Assembly (NCBI GenBank): GCA_934488615.1
Contig: CAKSSJ010000001.1
Span: forward strand, 115,608 to 179,607
Direction: 5' to 3'
Source: an uncultured Eubacteriales bacterium
Lineage (GTDB): Bacteria; Bacillota; Clostridia; Oscillospirales; Acutalibacteraceae
DNA length: 64,000 nt
Within the stretch, counting starts at the first letter, position 1. Every line of letters begins with the position of its first letter. The notes under the pieces were generated by a model. That model had not been told where the DNA came from and did no database searches. It worked only from the letters and a program-made list of their open reading frames with translations. The translations under genes and the position numbers were made by a program. This document shows positions 34,411 through 43,600 of the stretch, piece by piece.

Positions 34411-36129
34411 TTATACCGCCTCCTTACTCGAAAGCTGAGATTCGCAAATGTCGCGGTATTCCTCGCAGCTTTCAAAAAGCTCGTCATGCTTGCCGATTCC
34501 GCAAACCTTGCCGTCGTCAAGCACAATTATCATATCGGCATTTTTTATCGTCGAAAAACGCTGAGAAACGATGAAAACTGTCATGTTGTCCGTGTCGGAT
34601 TTTATCGCACGTCTGAGTGCGGCATCCGTCGCAAAGTCAAGAGCCGACGAGCTGTCGTCAAGAATAAGGATTTCGGGCTTCCTGACAAGTGCTCTTGCAA
34701 TTGTCAGACGCTGAATCTGACCGCCCGAAAGATTCTTGCCGCCTTGAAGAATTTTGCTGTCAAGTCCATTCTTTTCGTCAACAAAGTCGAGAGCCTGAGC
34801 AGTTTTCAGTGCCGCATTTATTTCCTCATCGGTTGCGTCGGGCTTTCCCCATTTCATATTGTCTCGAACCGTTCCGCTGACAAGCGCCGCCTTTTGCGGA
34901 ACAACGCCTACCAGCTTGCGAAGCTCGTCAACATTGTAATTGCGAACGTCCGTTCCGTTGACCTTGAGCGAGCCGCCGCTGACATCGTAAAATCTCGGTA
35001 TAAGATTGATAAGAGTTGTTTTGCCCGAGCCTGTTGCGCCGATTATGCCGACCGTCGAGCCTCTCGGAACGTTAAGCGTGAGCGAGTCAAGCGATTTTTC
35101 ATTTGATCCTGCATATGTTGCGCTTACATGGTCAAATTCGACCGCCGTATCGTTCTCGGTCTTTATTCCGCTTCCGTCGTTGATTGACGGTTTTATCTTG
35201 AAAACGTCGTTGATTCTGTTTCCGCATGCAACGGATTTTGTAAGGTTGATTATGAGATTTGATAGCTTAATAAGCTCAACAAGAACCTGCGACATATAGT
35301 TGATGAGTGAAATAACCTCGCCCTGCGTCAGTCTGCCCGTGTCAACACGAAGTCCGCCGACGTAAATAATGAGCACGATTGAAAGATTGACTATAACATA
35401 GGTTATCGGATTGAGATATGCCGAGATCTTGCCGCCGTAAAGCTGCATATCCTTCAATTCCTCCGAGCATTTGTCAAAGTCCTCGATTTCCCTTTGCTCA
35501 TGGTTAAATGCACGAATCACGCGCACGCCCGAAAGATTTTCTCTCGTCATCCTCATTACGGAATCAAGCCTGTTTTGTACTTTCTTATAAATCGGCACAG
35601 AATAGAACATGATGCCGAAAACGACAACCGCAAGCATAGGAATCGAAACGGCAAAAATTATAGCCGTTTTCGGATCAACCGTGAAGGCCATGACGACTGC
35701 GCCGATAACGATGAACGGTGAACGCAGGAAAAGCCGCAGAAAAAGGTTGACCGCTGTTTGCATTTGATTTACATCCGCCGTCAAACGGGTGATAAGCGTT
35801 GATGTTCCGATTTTGTCGATCTCGGAATAGGACAGCGTGTTGATGTGACGGTAAAGGTCACCTCTCAGCTCCTTGCCGAATCCGACTGCCGCTTTGGCGG
35901 CAAAATATTGAGCAGTCAGCGCACTGATGAAGCCTACAATCGCCAATCCGACAAGAACCATTCCCATTTTAAAAATGTAGGGCTTGTCCGAGTTTTTGAT
36001 GCCTGTGTCTATTATCGCCGCCATTACCAGCGGAACAAACAGTTCAAAGCTCGCTTCAAGCATTTTGAACAGCGGCGCAAGGATGCTTTCTTTAATATAA
36101 TGCCGCAAATACTTTATAAGATCTTTCAT
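34411..36129 (-). CDS. ABC exporter subunit with degenerate catalytic site
   Basis: A 572-residue half-transporter, first gene of the exporter pair. Membrane domain about 15-300. Walker A GATGSGKTT and signature LSGGQ are standard, but Walker B reads LILDDSSS (catalytic glutamate replaced by aspartate) and the H-loop reads VSQRFST (histidine replaced by glutamine). This is the expected partner of the canonical subunit: one nucleotide site is weak in such heterodimers. Starts at the ATG at 36129. Confidence 0.92.
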   Translation of the reverse strand: MKDLIKYLRHYIKESILAPLFKMLEASFELFVPLVMAAIIDTGIKNSDKPYIFKMGMVLVGLAIVGFISALTAQYFAAKAAVGFGKELRGDLYRHINTLSYSEIDKIGTSTLITRLTADVNQMQTAVNLFLRLFLRSPFIVIGAVVMAFTVDPKTAIIFAVSIPMLAVVVFGIMFYSVPIYKKVQNRLDSVMRMTRENLSGVRVIRAFNHEQREIEDFDKCSEELKDMQLYGGKISAYLNPITYVIVNLSIVLIIYVGGLRVDTGRLTQGEVISLINYMSQVLVELIKLSNLIINLTKSVACGNRINDVFKIKPSINDGSGIKTENDTAVEFDHVSATYAGSNEKSLDSLTLNVPRGSTVGIIGATGSGKTTLINLIPRFYDVSGGSLKVNGTDVRNYNVDELRKLVGVVPQKAALVSGTVRDNMKWGKPDATDEEINAALKTAQALDFVDEKNGLDSKILQGGKNLSGGQIQRLTIARALVRKPEILILDDSSSALDFATDAALRRAIKSDTDNMTVFIVSQRFSTIKNADMIIVLDDGKVCGIGKHDELFESCEEYRDICESQLSSKEAV

Positions 36130-36151
36130 ATTGTCTCCCTGTTTATGTTAA

Positions 36152-36970
36152 TTATATTATTTCCGTATTTCTTCGCCAGTGGAATAGAAATTGCTGTGCT
36201 ATTCCTTCAACACCCGAGGTACATTCGGGTAAACCGTCGGGATACATCTCGGCCATTATGCGCTTGACCCATACATCAACGGGAAAAGCCTCGATTCTTC
36301 CGCAGCCATAGAGAAGAGTACATTCGGCAACCTTTGCACCGACTCCCTTGATTTTTATCAGCTCGGCTCGGCAGACATCCATATCCTCCGTGGCAAGCAT
36401 ATGAAGATTTACCTCACCGCAGGCAACCTTTTGAGCGGCGTCGATTATGTATTTCGCTCTGAAACCCGAACGCAAAGGCGCAAGATCGTCAACGTTGCAT
36501 TTTGCAAGCACTTCGGCGGTCGGAAAACTGAAATCGCCGTTTCCGAGATCGTCACCGAAGGTTGCACAAAGCCTTTCTATAATTCCCTTTATTCTCGGGA
36601 TATTGTTGTTTTGCGAGATTATAAATGAGCAAAGCGCCTCCCATGTGTCCTGGCGGAGAATCCGTATTCCGCCGTATTCACTGATTGCCCTGTTGAGCCA
36701 ATTGTCTGTTTTCAGCTTTTCGCAGATTGCGCCGTAGTCGCGGTCAAGGTCAAAATAGGTTCGCCAAAAGCTCTCGTCGGTGTCGCCGATAACGGTGATT
36801 TTTTCGCCGTCCTGCATTATATCTACCGCTCGGCTCGACGCAACTCCGTGCCAAGCTCCGTTTGGCTTTTGAACCCAGCGAAAAGCCTGTCCGCAGTCGA
36901 GGGTCAGGGCGATGTCAAGGTTGTCAACCTCGTCAAAAACTATGCTGTTGTCTTTAATATAGCTTTTCAT
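36152..36970 (-). CDS. 8-oxoguanine DNA glycosylase, OGG1 type
   Basis: A 272-residue bifunctional glycosylase/AP lyase. The N-terminal domain has LTLDCGQAFRW, as in OGG1. The helix-hairpin-helix GPD region has IKGVGAKVAEC with the catalytic K213 and FPVDVWVKR with the catalytic D232, matching K249 and D268 of human OGG1. It removes oxidised guanine opposite cytosine. AAAGGAGAT before the ATG. Its neighbour nth is also a repair glycosylase, on the same strand beyond a DnaA-box region. It lies upstream of, and close to, the exporter operon. Confidence 0.9.
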   Translation of the reverse strand: MKSYIKDNSIVFDEVDNLDIALTLDCGQAFRWVQKPNGAWHGVASSRAVDIMQDGEKITVIGDTDESFWRTYFDLDRDYGAICEKLKTDNWLNRAISEYGGIRILRQDTWEALCSFIISQNNNIPRIKGIIERLCATFGDDLGNGDFSFPTAEVLAKCNVDDLAPLRSGFRAKYIIDAAQKVACGEVNLHMLATEDMDVCRAELIKIKGVGAKVAECTLLYGCGRIEAFPVDVWVKRIMAEMYPDGLPECTSGVEGIAQQFLFHWRRNTEII

Positions 36971-37201
36971 GCAAGATCTCCTTTGTATTCATACAATGAA
37001 AAGTTTGGGATTTGTAAAAATATTCATTTTGTAACCTTTTGTTACCAATTACTTGTCAAGCTTTTTTTAAACTCTGTTTTGCACAAAGATTTATTAAATT
37101 TTGAGCAAAATTTCCCGTTTTTTATAACAAAAAAATACTTGACAAAGAATAACGCAGATTGTTAAATAATTAACGAAAACCGTGTTTTCAACGGGTCAAA
37201 A

Positions 37202-37321
37202 TGTGGAAAAATGCGTAAAATCAACGTTTGCAAAGGGAGTTATCCACACTTTCCACATAGTTTTCCACCGATTTTCTGAAAAAATCAAAGTTTTCCACAC
37301 TTCCACAGAAAACGTGGAAAA
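37202..37321. promoter_or_regulatory. Cluster of DnaA-box-like sites
   Basis: Seven 9-mers in 120 bases: one exact TTATCCACA (37240), three TTTTCCAC(A/C) sites (37261, 37291 and reverse 37202), CTTTCCACA (37249), ACTTCCACA (37299), and TTTTCCACG in reverse (37313). Only 37240 fits TTATNCACA exactly; the rest differ at one or two positions. No dnaA gene is nearby. The flanking gap 36971-37429 otherwise holds AT-rich sequence and nothing else I can support. Confidence 0.6.
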
Positions 37322-37429
37322 TGTTACAAGCTGTCGTTTTCGGTCGTGTTTTATTCACTTTGTCCTGCATAAAAAGCAACCGCAGAGACAACAATAAAAG
37401 AGACAAAAACAATCGAAAGCAGGGATAGT

Positions 37430-37696
37430 TTGATCAAGGGAGTAAACCATCAGGTCGTTGAGGTCACCAAACCGACCTGTGAATATTTTGAACGTGTAAT
37501 ATTTTTCGTAAAGCCCGAGTTCTCTCAGGTCAGCGAAGGAACGCTGAGAGAGCGCGCCGGGAAAATCGCAGGGGAAACAGGAGCACCGCCGCCGACAAAG
37601 CTGAAACGCAACCGAGCAATTCTTATTGCAAAACTGGTGGGTGCCGCCCTCGTCGGTGCGGCAGCGGCATTGGCAGTCAGTCGATTTTTATTCTGA
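37430..37696 (+). CDS. Small conserved membrane protein, TTG start
   Basis: An 88-residue protein starting at TTG after AGGGA, with the opening IKGVNHQVVEVTKP and FERVIFFVKPEF. One membrane segment near the C-terminus (about 69-86, LIAKLVGAALVGAAAALAV). I recall similar small proteins in Clostridia but no function. It lies alone between the DnaA-box cluster and nth on the opposite strand; the hairpin repeat at 37721 follows. Confidence 0.65.
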   Translation: MIKGVNHQVVEVTKPTCEYFERVIFFVKPEFSQVSEGTLRERAGKIAGETGAPPPTKLKRNRAILIAKLVGAALVGAAAALAVSRFLF

Positions 37697-37720
37697 ACGT
37701 AAAAGTCGATGTGAATACAA

Positions 37721-37768
37721 TTTAAAGGCAACAGCGCACACGATGACCGTGCGTTGCTGTCTTATTTT
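37721..37768. repeat. Hairpin repeat family, copy D
   Basis: Arms AAAGGCAACAGCGCACACG and CGTGCGTTGCTGTC with a T run on the plus side; on the minus side it also serves as the probable terminator of nth. Confidence 0.65.
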
Positions 37769-38391
37769 TTTGCCGATTTGCAGAAATCCGCCATACAGCA
37801 TTTTTCGCAAGCAGGACGTCTTGCTATACATACGGCTCTGCCGTGGAGAACACAGCGATGACAAAAATCATTGCTTTCCTCGGGCGGAAGAAGCTCGCGC
37901 AGTGCAAGTTCGACCTTGAAGGGGTCCTTTGTATCAACAAGACCGAGAAGATTGCTTATGCGAATAAGGTGAGTGTCGGCAACGACGGCAGGCTTACCGT
38001 AAACATCGCCGCAAATGAGATTGGCGGTTTTTCTGCCCACCCCCGGGAGCGAGGTTAGATCCTCAATGTTATCGGGAACCTTTCCGTCGAAATCGGAGAG
38101 GATTTTTTGAGCCATGCCGATGAGATCCTTAGCTTTTGTTCTGTAAAATCCGCAGGAGCGTATTAGCTCCTCGATATCGGCAACATCAGCTTCGGCGAAG
38201 GCTTCAACGGTAGGGTATTTCTCAAAAAGTGCAGGCGTGACAATATTCACACGGGCATCCGTACACTGCGCCGAAAGCCTGGTTGCGACAAGAAGCTGAA
38301 AATCCGTCTTGCAATCCAGCGAACAAACAGCGTCAGGGTATTCCTTTTTCAGCGCCTCAACACAATGAAGCGCTCTTTGCTTTTTTGTCAT
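37762..38391 (-). CDS. nth: Endonuclease III
   Basis: A 209-residue DNA glycosylase/AP lyase for oxidised pyrimidines. Helix-hairpin-helix LPGVGRKTAN with catalytic K121 and VADTHL with catalytic D139. The C-terminal 4Fe-4S cluster loop C-x6-C-x2-C-x5-C is complete. The start at 38391 follows GAGGTG; an upstream in-frame GTG is less likely. Normal length. Shares its 3' end with hairpin repeat D. Confidence 0.95.
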   Translation of the reverse strand: MTKKQRALHCVEALKKEYPDAVCSLDCKTDFQLLVATRLSAQCTDARVNIVTPALFEKYPTVEAFAEADVADIEELIRSCGFYRTKAKDLIGMAQKILSDFDGKVPDNIEDLTSLPGVGRKTANLICGDVYGKPAVVADTHLIRISNLLGLVDTKDPFKVELALRELLPPEESNDFCHRCVLHGRAVCIARRPACEKCCMADFCKSAKK

Positions 38392-38503
38392 GATTCGACA
38401 CCTCACTTAAAAATATATTATACTACTTTATTTATACAAAATAAATAGCAGAATGAAAAAATAAAGATGATTCGTTCATAAATGTAAAAAAATAGTAAAT
38501 ATA

Positions 38504-38532
38504 TTGAGATTTTTGGATTTATGCGTTATAAT
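38504..38532 (+). promoter_or_regulatory. Promoter of the SEDS-PBP operon
   Basis: TTGAGA, 17-base spacer and TATAAT. A hairpin GTAACCG / CGGTTAC (38554-38582) lies between it and the GTG start. Confidence 0.7.
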
Positions 38533-38597
38533 AAATTGAAAAAATGTTTTGATGTAACCGCTTTTGCGTGAATGTCGGTTACTAAAGGGGGAATAAC

Positions 38598-40088
38598 GTG
38601 AGCAACGAAAAGCTGAACAATAAATTTCACTGGGGATTTGCACTTATCCTCGTTACGATATTTCAAATATTGACCGCAACGGTGGTGATTACCGCCGACG
38701 GCTTTAACAGTACGCTTTTTTTGATTTTCGGCGGCTATATAGTCCTGGAATGGCTCTATTTTGTAATCGCTTCAACCTTTTGCAGGCAGAACAACTTTGA
38801 GCTTGAGATAATCGGATTCCTGTTTTCGGGAATCGGACTGACAAATGTTGCAACTGTTGACAACGGATATGCGCTTAAACAGGTTGTTGCAATAATGCTC
38901 GGATTGGTTCTATTTATATTCATGCTTGTTGTCATGCGCCGCACGGACGTGGTAATGAAGCTGAGAATGCCCGTTGCGATTGCGGCGGTCGGATTGCTCG
39001 TTGCCAATCTTGCGCTCGCAAAGTACACTTACGGAGCACTTAACTGGATAACAATAGGCGGAATTTCGATTCAGCCGTCAGAATTCGTAAAGCTTGCATT
39101 TGTCTTTGTCGGAGCAGCATCTCTGGACAAGCTTCAGAGCGCGCGAAGCCTTACAAAGTACCTTATTTTCTCCTTTGGCTGTGTAGGCGCGATGTTCCTT
39201 ATGAAGGATTTCGGCGCGGCGCTGATTTTCTTCTTCATGTTTATAATAATCGCATTCATGCGTTCGGGCGATGTCAGAACAATTGCTCTTGTTTGCGTTG
39301 CGGCATTGCTCGGTGCAATAATGATTGTTTATTTCAAGCCGCATGTTGCCGCCAGATTCAAGGCATACCGCCACATATGGGAAATGATCAATGACGAGGG
39401 CATGCAGCAGACAAGAACACTGATTTATTCCGCAAGCGGCGGACTTTTCGGACTCGGAATCGGCAGGGGCGAGCTGCGAAATGTTGTTTTCTCTGAGACT
39501 GATCTTGCTTTCGGAATGATATGCGAGGAGTGGGGAATGATCGTCGCGCTCACTATCGTTATTACATATGCTTTCATTTTACTCTATGCCATAAAGGTTG
39601 CGAGAAACACGCGCTCGGCATTCTATGCAATTTCGGCATGCGCGGCGGCAGGACTGCTTTTGTTCCAGACCTCACTGAATATTTTCGGTGTAACGGACGT
39701 TCTTCCGTTCACAGGCGTTACGCTTCCTTTTATCAGCCGCGGCGGTTCGAGCATAATCTCCTCGTGGGGTATGCTGGCGCTGATAAAATGCGCGGATATA
39801 CGGACATATCCGAAGCTTTCGCAGACAATTCTTCCCGATCATCCGCTCTATCCGCCGAATATAATGATCGGAAAAAGGTCTAAGAAGAAGGTATATGTTC
39901 CGCCTGTTGTCAATCAGCCTGTAAGAGTTAAAGGCTCGGCGGCGGATGTGCCGATCAGCAAGAAGAAAACCCCGCAGACGGGAAAGGGAGATGTGCCGAT
40001 AAGCAGAAAACGTACAGGTCAGACACAGACCCCCAAGGATATTCCGATATCGCGGAAAAAGAACGGGAACGGGAGGGCTGATAAATGA
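38598..40088 (+). CDS. SEDS peptidoglycan polymerase (FtsW/RodA/SpoVE family)
   Basis: A 496-residue multi-spanning protein that polymerises lipid II glycan chains. It starts at GTG with GGGGGAA upstream. About ten membrane segments cover residues 14-400, including ISIQPSEFVKLAFV and GVTLPFISRGGSSI, the family signatures. The cytoplasmic tail (about 410-496) has three basic repeats of the type DVPIS(K/R)K. The ATG of the class B PBP overlaps its stop by 4 bases, so the pair works as one synthase. Which SEDS subgroup (division, elongation or sporulation) is not decided by sequence alone. Confidence 0.92.
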   Translation: MSNEKLNNKFHWGFALILVTIFQILTATVVITADGFNSTLFLIFGGYIVLEWLYFVIASTFCRQNNFELEIIGFLFSGIGLTNVATVDNGYALKQVVAIMLGLVLFIFMLVVMRRTDVVMKLRMPVAIAAVGLLVANLALAKYTYGALNWITIGGISIQPSEFVKLAFVFVGAASLDKLQSARSLTKYLIFSFGCVGAMFLMKDFGAALIFFFMFIIIAFMRSGDVRTIALVCVAALLGAIMIVYFKPHVAARFKAYRHIWEMINDEGMQQTRTLIYSASGGLFGLGIGRGELRNVVFSETDLAFGMICEEWGMIVALTIVITYAFILLYAIKVARNTRSAFYAISACAAAGLLLFQTSLNIFGVTDVLPFTGVTLPFISRGGSSIISSWGMLALIKCADIRTYPKLSQTILPDHPLYPPNIMIGKRSKKKVYVPPVVNQPVRVKGSAADVPISKKKTPQTGKGDVPISRKRTGQTQTPKDIPISRKKNGNGRADK

Positions 40089-41455
40089 GAAACACCACCA
40101 GAAGAGCCTTTGTTCTCTATTTTGTAATAGTAGCGTTTTTCGGCGGGCTCGGATTTATGATGTATAATTTCTTTGTCCACGGAGCCGAATGGACCTCCAA
40201 TCTTGTTAATCAGCATATATACAGAAACGGCGAGATTTCAAGCGCCGGCACGGTTTTTGACTGCAACGGCACAAAGCTGGTATACTCCGAGGACGGAGTA
40301 AGAATATACAACGACGACAGAACCGTGCGCAAGGCGATGCTTCATGCCGTCGGCGATAATTCATCATTCATTGCAACGGGAGTTCAGTATGTTTACAGCG
40401 CAAAGCTCTCGGGCTATGATTTTGTAAACGGTGTTTATAATCTCAAGAAATACAATAGAGGTAACGACATAAATCTCACCCTTGACGCGGATATATGCCG
40501 CACGGCATATGAGGCAATGGACGGCAGAAAGGGTACGATCGCCGTATACAACTATAAAACGGGGGCAATAACCTGTATGGTGTCCACCCCGTCGTATGAT
40601 CCGCAGGACAAGCCCGATGATATTGACGAAAACCCCGATAAATATGAGGGTGTTTATCTCAATCGCTTTGTTTCGGGACTTTATACTCCGGGCTCGATAT
40701 TTAAAATTGTGACCGCTGTCAGCGCGATCGAAAATATTCCCGATATATATTCCCAGACCTTTGAATGTACGGGCGAGTATGCAACGGGTGACGGCAAAAT
40801 AATATGTAACGGAGTTCACGGAACGGTTGATTTTGAGGAAGCTCTCAACCATTCATGCAATTCCGCTTTTGCTCAGATTGCGATTCAGCTCGGACAGTCG
40901 AAGCTGATGCAGACAGCGGGCGAGCTTGGCTTTAATACAAAGGAGGACATGGGTCAGATCAGCGTTTCAACAAGCAGATTTGATGTCAGCAAAACAACGA
41001 AAACCGACCTCGGATGGGCGGGAATCGGACAGTATACAACAATGGTCAATCCCTATCATATGCTTACCGTCCTTGGCGCAATTGCAAACAACGGCGTTGC
41101 GACAAAGCCGTATTATGTTCAGAACATGGTTTCACCCGATGGAAAGGTGACTGTGATCGGCAAAACAGAGGTCAATAAAACCGTAAACATTACCCCCGAG
41201 ATTGCTTCGCAGATGAAAAAGCTTCTGCGTTCCAATGTTGTCAACTATTATTCCGACTCTTTCTTCCCCGGACTTGAAATGTGCGGAAAGACGGGTACGG
41301 CAGAGGTTGAGGGCGGCTCGCATGCATGGTTTGTAGGATTTTCTCAGCGCGAGGACGCTCCGTATGCAGTGGTCTGCGTTGTTGAAAAATCAGGCTCGGG
41401 ACTCTCTGTTGCAGGTGAGGTCGTAAATGAAGTAATGCAGGAAATTTGCAATTAA
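40085..41455 (+). CDS. Class B penicillin-binding protein (transpeptidase)
   Basis: A 456-residue cell-wall crosslinking enzyme. One N-terminal membrane anchor (about 8-30), a reduced pedestal domain, and the transpeptidase domain: SIFK with S204 and K207, SCN (HSCNSAF), and KTG at 402-404 (CGKTGTAE). Domain size is smaller than many PBP2 proteins, close to the PbpA/FtsI-like types paired with SEDS proteins. Cotranscribed with the SEDS gene. Confidence 0.93.
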   Translation: MRNTTRRAFVLYFVIVAFFGGLGFMMYNFFVHGAEWTSNLVNQHIYRNGEISSAGTVFDCNGTKLVYSEDGVRIYNDDRTVRKAMLHAVGDNSSFIATGVQYVYSAKLSGYDFVNGVYNLKKYNRGNDINLTLDADICRTAYEAMDGRKGTIAVYNYKTGAITCMVSTPSYDPQDKPDDIDENPDKYEGVYLNRFVSGLYTPGSIFKIVTAVSAIENIPDIYSQTFECTGEYATGDGKIICNGVHGTVDFEEALNHSCNSAFAQIAIQLGQSKLMQTAGELGFNTKEDMGQISVSTSRFDVSKTTKTDLGWAGIGQYTTMVNPYHMLTVLGAIANNGVATKPYYVQNMVSPDGKVTVIGKTEVNKTVNITPEIASQMKKLLRSNVVNYYSDSFFPGLEMCGKTGTAEVEGGSHAWFVGFSQREDAPYAVVCVVEKSGSGLSVAGEVVNEVMQEICN

Positions 41456-41648
41456 CACAATATATTGTGAACGAAAAAACAATTTACACTAAAACAAAAA
41501 AATAATTCACGAATTTTTATTAAAATGTTATTATTATTCTTAATTAGAACTATAAAAAATTTTTTCGTGATATTATAATAAAAAAGCGAAGTGTTCCTTC
41601 GCATAATAAACGCATGAAAATGCAGAAAACAAAAGGAGAGATTTTCCA

Positions 41649-42461
41649 ATGAAAAAGTTTTTAGCAATTCTTCTTTCGGTTATCATGCTCTTTACACTCG
41701 GTGTTGCAGCATTTGCCGAAGGTGACGGCACAGAAGAGCCGAAGGGTATGCCCTCTGACATTGCAAAGCAGCCGGGCAAAGTTGTTTTCTCAATCGAAAA
41801 TACATACATCGAGCCCTCAAAAGAGTATTCGATTCCTCTCGTAATGAAGTCGGATTATCTTGACAAGGTTCCCGCTGATGCAGAGACATTCTATTTCTAT
41901 CTTGCAAGCATCTACTCAACATCATCATATGTTACAATCAAGAACATCAGATTTGCTGACGATGTTGCTCAGTCTAACCGTATTTCAATAACACAGGTTG
42001 GCGAAGAAGACGGTGCAATCATCTTCAAGTTAGAGAAGGCTGACTTTAACAAGTTCTTTGCTACCTCCGACGAGGGCATCGTAATTGCTTACATTGACAT
42101 TGCAACAACAGAGGACGTTCCTGAAGAGTATGATGTTGACTTCGGTAACATTTACTTCGATCTCTTTGGTGAGCTTTATCAGGAAGATGAAGAAGGCAAC
42201 CCGATCGGTGCTGTTTCCAATCCTGATGCAATAGGCTATTCTGTAGGTTATGTAGATGCAGAAGGCAACTTCACAGGCTTCGTTTGCACACTTGATATCT
42301 CTGTAGACGATTTCAATGCTGACACAGCTTGCTTCTACCATGCTCCCAAGGTTCCGACATGGCAGGAGAGACTCACAGAGTGGGCAAAGGGTCAGGCACT
42401 TCTTTTCGTAAGATTCTTCCTGGTCGTTCTTGAGGCTCTTGAGCAGATCCTTATGAAATAA
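41649..42461 (+). CDS. Secreted protein of unknown function with C-terminal hydrophobic tail
   Basis: A 270-residue exported, acidic protein. Signal peptide 1-23 (ends AFA), then a beta-rich region (about 38-155, GKVVFSIENTYIEPSKEYSIPL and IVIAYIDIATTEDVP) that could be a cohesin-like or Ig-like fold, and a final amphipathic helix (about 236-270) of the sort that might anchor it to membrane. Neighbours do not define its role. A probable TATAAT lies in the upstream AT-rich stretch. A TTCG terminator follows. Confidence 0.75.
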   Translation: MKKFLAILLSVIMLFTLGVAAFAEGDGTEEPKGMPSDIAKQPGKVVFSIENTYIEPSKEYSIPLVMKSDYLDKVPADAETFYFYLASIYSTSSYVTIKNIRFADDVAQSNRISITQVGEEDGAIIFKLEKADFNKFFATSDEGIVIAYIDIATTEDVPEEYDVDFGNIYFDLFGELYQEDEEGNPIGAVSNPDAIGYSVGYVDAEGNFTGFVCTLDISVDDFNADTACFYHAPKVPTWQERLTEWAKGQALLFVRFFLVVLEALEQILMK

Positions 42462-42478
42462 TCTCAAATGAATAATTG

Positions 42479-42505
42479 AAGGACAGCTTCGGCTGTCCTT
42501 TTTTA
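42479..42505 (+). terminator. Terminator after the secreted protein gene
   Basis: AAGGACAGC / GCTGTCCTT around a TTCG loop and a T run. Confidence 0.9.
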
Positions 42506-42606
42506 TGCTCGTTATATTTAACGAATGTAACGTAAGAGAATCAGCCGCTACAGGATAGGCTTATAACATGTTTTGCTTCGTCTCCTTTAACCCCTATTGT
42601 ATATAC

Positions 42607-42640
42607 AAAAAAGCAGCCGCCGTAAAGCGACTGCTTTTTG
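42607..42640 (-). terminator. Terminator after rplL
   Basis: On the minus strand AAAAGCAGTCGC / GCGGCTGCTTTT followed by T residues. Confidence 0.85.
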
Positions 42641-42656
42641 ATTTTCAAAGTCAAAC

Positions 42657-43028
42657 TTACTTGAGTTCGATCTCTGCGCCAACTTCCTCGAGCTTAGCCT
42701 TGATTTCCTCAGCCTCGTCCTTAGAAGCGCCTTCCTTAACTGCCTTCGGTGCGCCGTCAACAAGTGCCTTTGCCTCAGCAAGTCCAAGACCTGTGATGTC
42801 CTTAACTGCCTTAACAACCTTGATCTTCTGTGCGCCTGCGCTCTTGAGGATAACGTCAAACTCTGTCTTTTCCTCAACTGCCGGGCCTGCTGCTGCCGGA
42901 CCTGCTACAACTGCTGCTGCAGCTGATACGCCGAACTCATCCTCTACTGCGTGTACGAGCTCTGAAAGCTCAAGAACTGAAAGAGTCTTCAACTCTTCAA
43001 CGATAGCATTAATTTTCTCTGATGCCAT
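42657..43028 (-). CDS. rplL: 50S ribosomal protein L7/L12
   Basis: A 123-residue stalk protein that recruits translation GTPases. The N-terminal dimerisation helices (about 1-35), an Ala/Gly/Pro-rich hinge (about 36-52) and the C-terminal domain with [20 protein letters not shown] are complete. GGAGGT precedes the ATG. Follows rplJ by 54 bases. The genes usually next to it (rplKA upstream, rpoB downstream) are absent here. Confidence 0.97.
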   Translation of the reverse strand: MASEKINAIVEELKTLSVLELSELVHAVEDEFGVSAAAAVVAGPAAAGPAVEEKTEFDVILKSAGAQKIKVVKAVKDITGLGLAEAKALVDGAPKAVKEGASKDEAEEIKAKLEEVGAEIELK

Positions 43029-43082
43029 GGTAATTTACCTCCATAAAAGTTTTTGTAATTTTTAAATTAGTTTCGCTGAAAA

Positions 43083-43592
43083 TTAAGCCTCAGCGGGAGC
43101 CTCTGCCTTATCGGCGATAGCCTGAACAGCACGAGCAAAGCCTGCGATAGGTGCGCTGAATACATTTGCAACCATAGAGAGCAATGTTTCTCTCGAGGGA
43201 AGGTTTGCAAGATCCTTGAGCTTCTCCATCGTCATTACCTCACCGTCGAGGTAACCTGCTTTAAGCTTGAAGTTTTCGTGATCCTCTGCATACTTGTTGA
43301 GGATACGGGCTGCGGCTACATAGTCGTCCTTGGAAGTTGCGAGAGCTGTTGTTCCGTCGAGAACCTCACCCATGCTTTCGAGAGACGTACCGTTGATTGC
43401 GAGCTTGAGGAGAGTATTCTTAACAACAGTGTACTCAACTCCTGCTTCACGAAGCTCCTTACGAAGAGCTGTATCATCGGCAACGGAAATTCCCTTGTAA
43501 TCTACGATTACACCTGCACATGAATTGCTGATTCTGTCTGCAACGGAAGCAACTATCTGCTTCTTCTGTTCCAATACGCTTGCACTTGGCAT
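43083..43592 (-). CDS. rplJ: 50S ribosomal protein L10
   Basis: A 169-residue protein that anchors L7/L12 to the ribosome. It starts at the ATG at 43592 after GAGAGGTG; an upstream GTG gives only three extra residues. SVADRISNSCAGVIVDYKGISV and VVKNTLLKLAI are typical. Regulated through the L10 leader upstream. Confidence 0.96.
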   Translation of the reverse strand: MPSASVLEQKKQIVASVADRISNSCAGVIVDYKGISVADDTALRKELREAGVEYTVVKNTLLKLAINGTSLESMGEVLDGTTALATSKDDYVAAARILNKYAEDHENFKLKAGYLDGEVMTMEKLKDLANLPSRETLLSMVANVFSAPIAGFARAVQAIADKAEAPAEA

Positions 43593-43600
43593 TTTTTTCA

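Noticed and set aside
36971..37429. Chromosomal origin oriC
   Set aside because: DnaA-like sites are clustered, but dnaA, dnaN, rpmH or gyrB genes are absent on both sides, so only a DnaA-box cluster is claimed.
42568..43065. 165-residue Ala/Ser-rich ORF on the plus strand
   Set aside because: Shadow of rplL, whose Ala-rich codons give open frames on the other strand.
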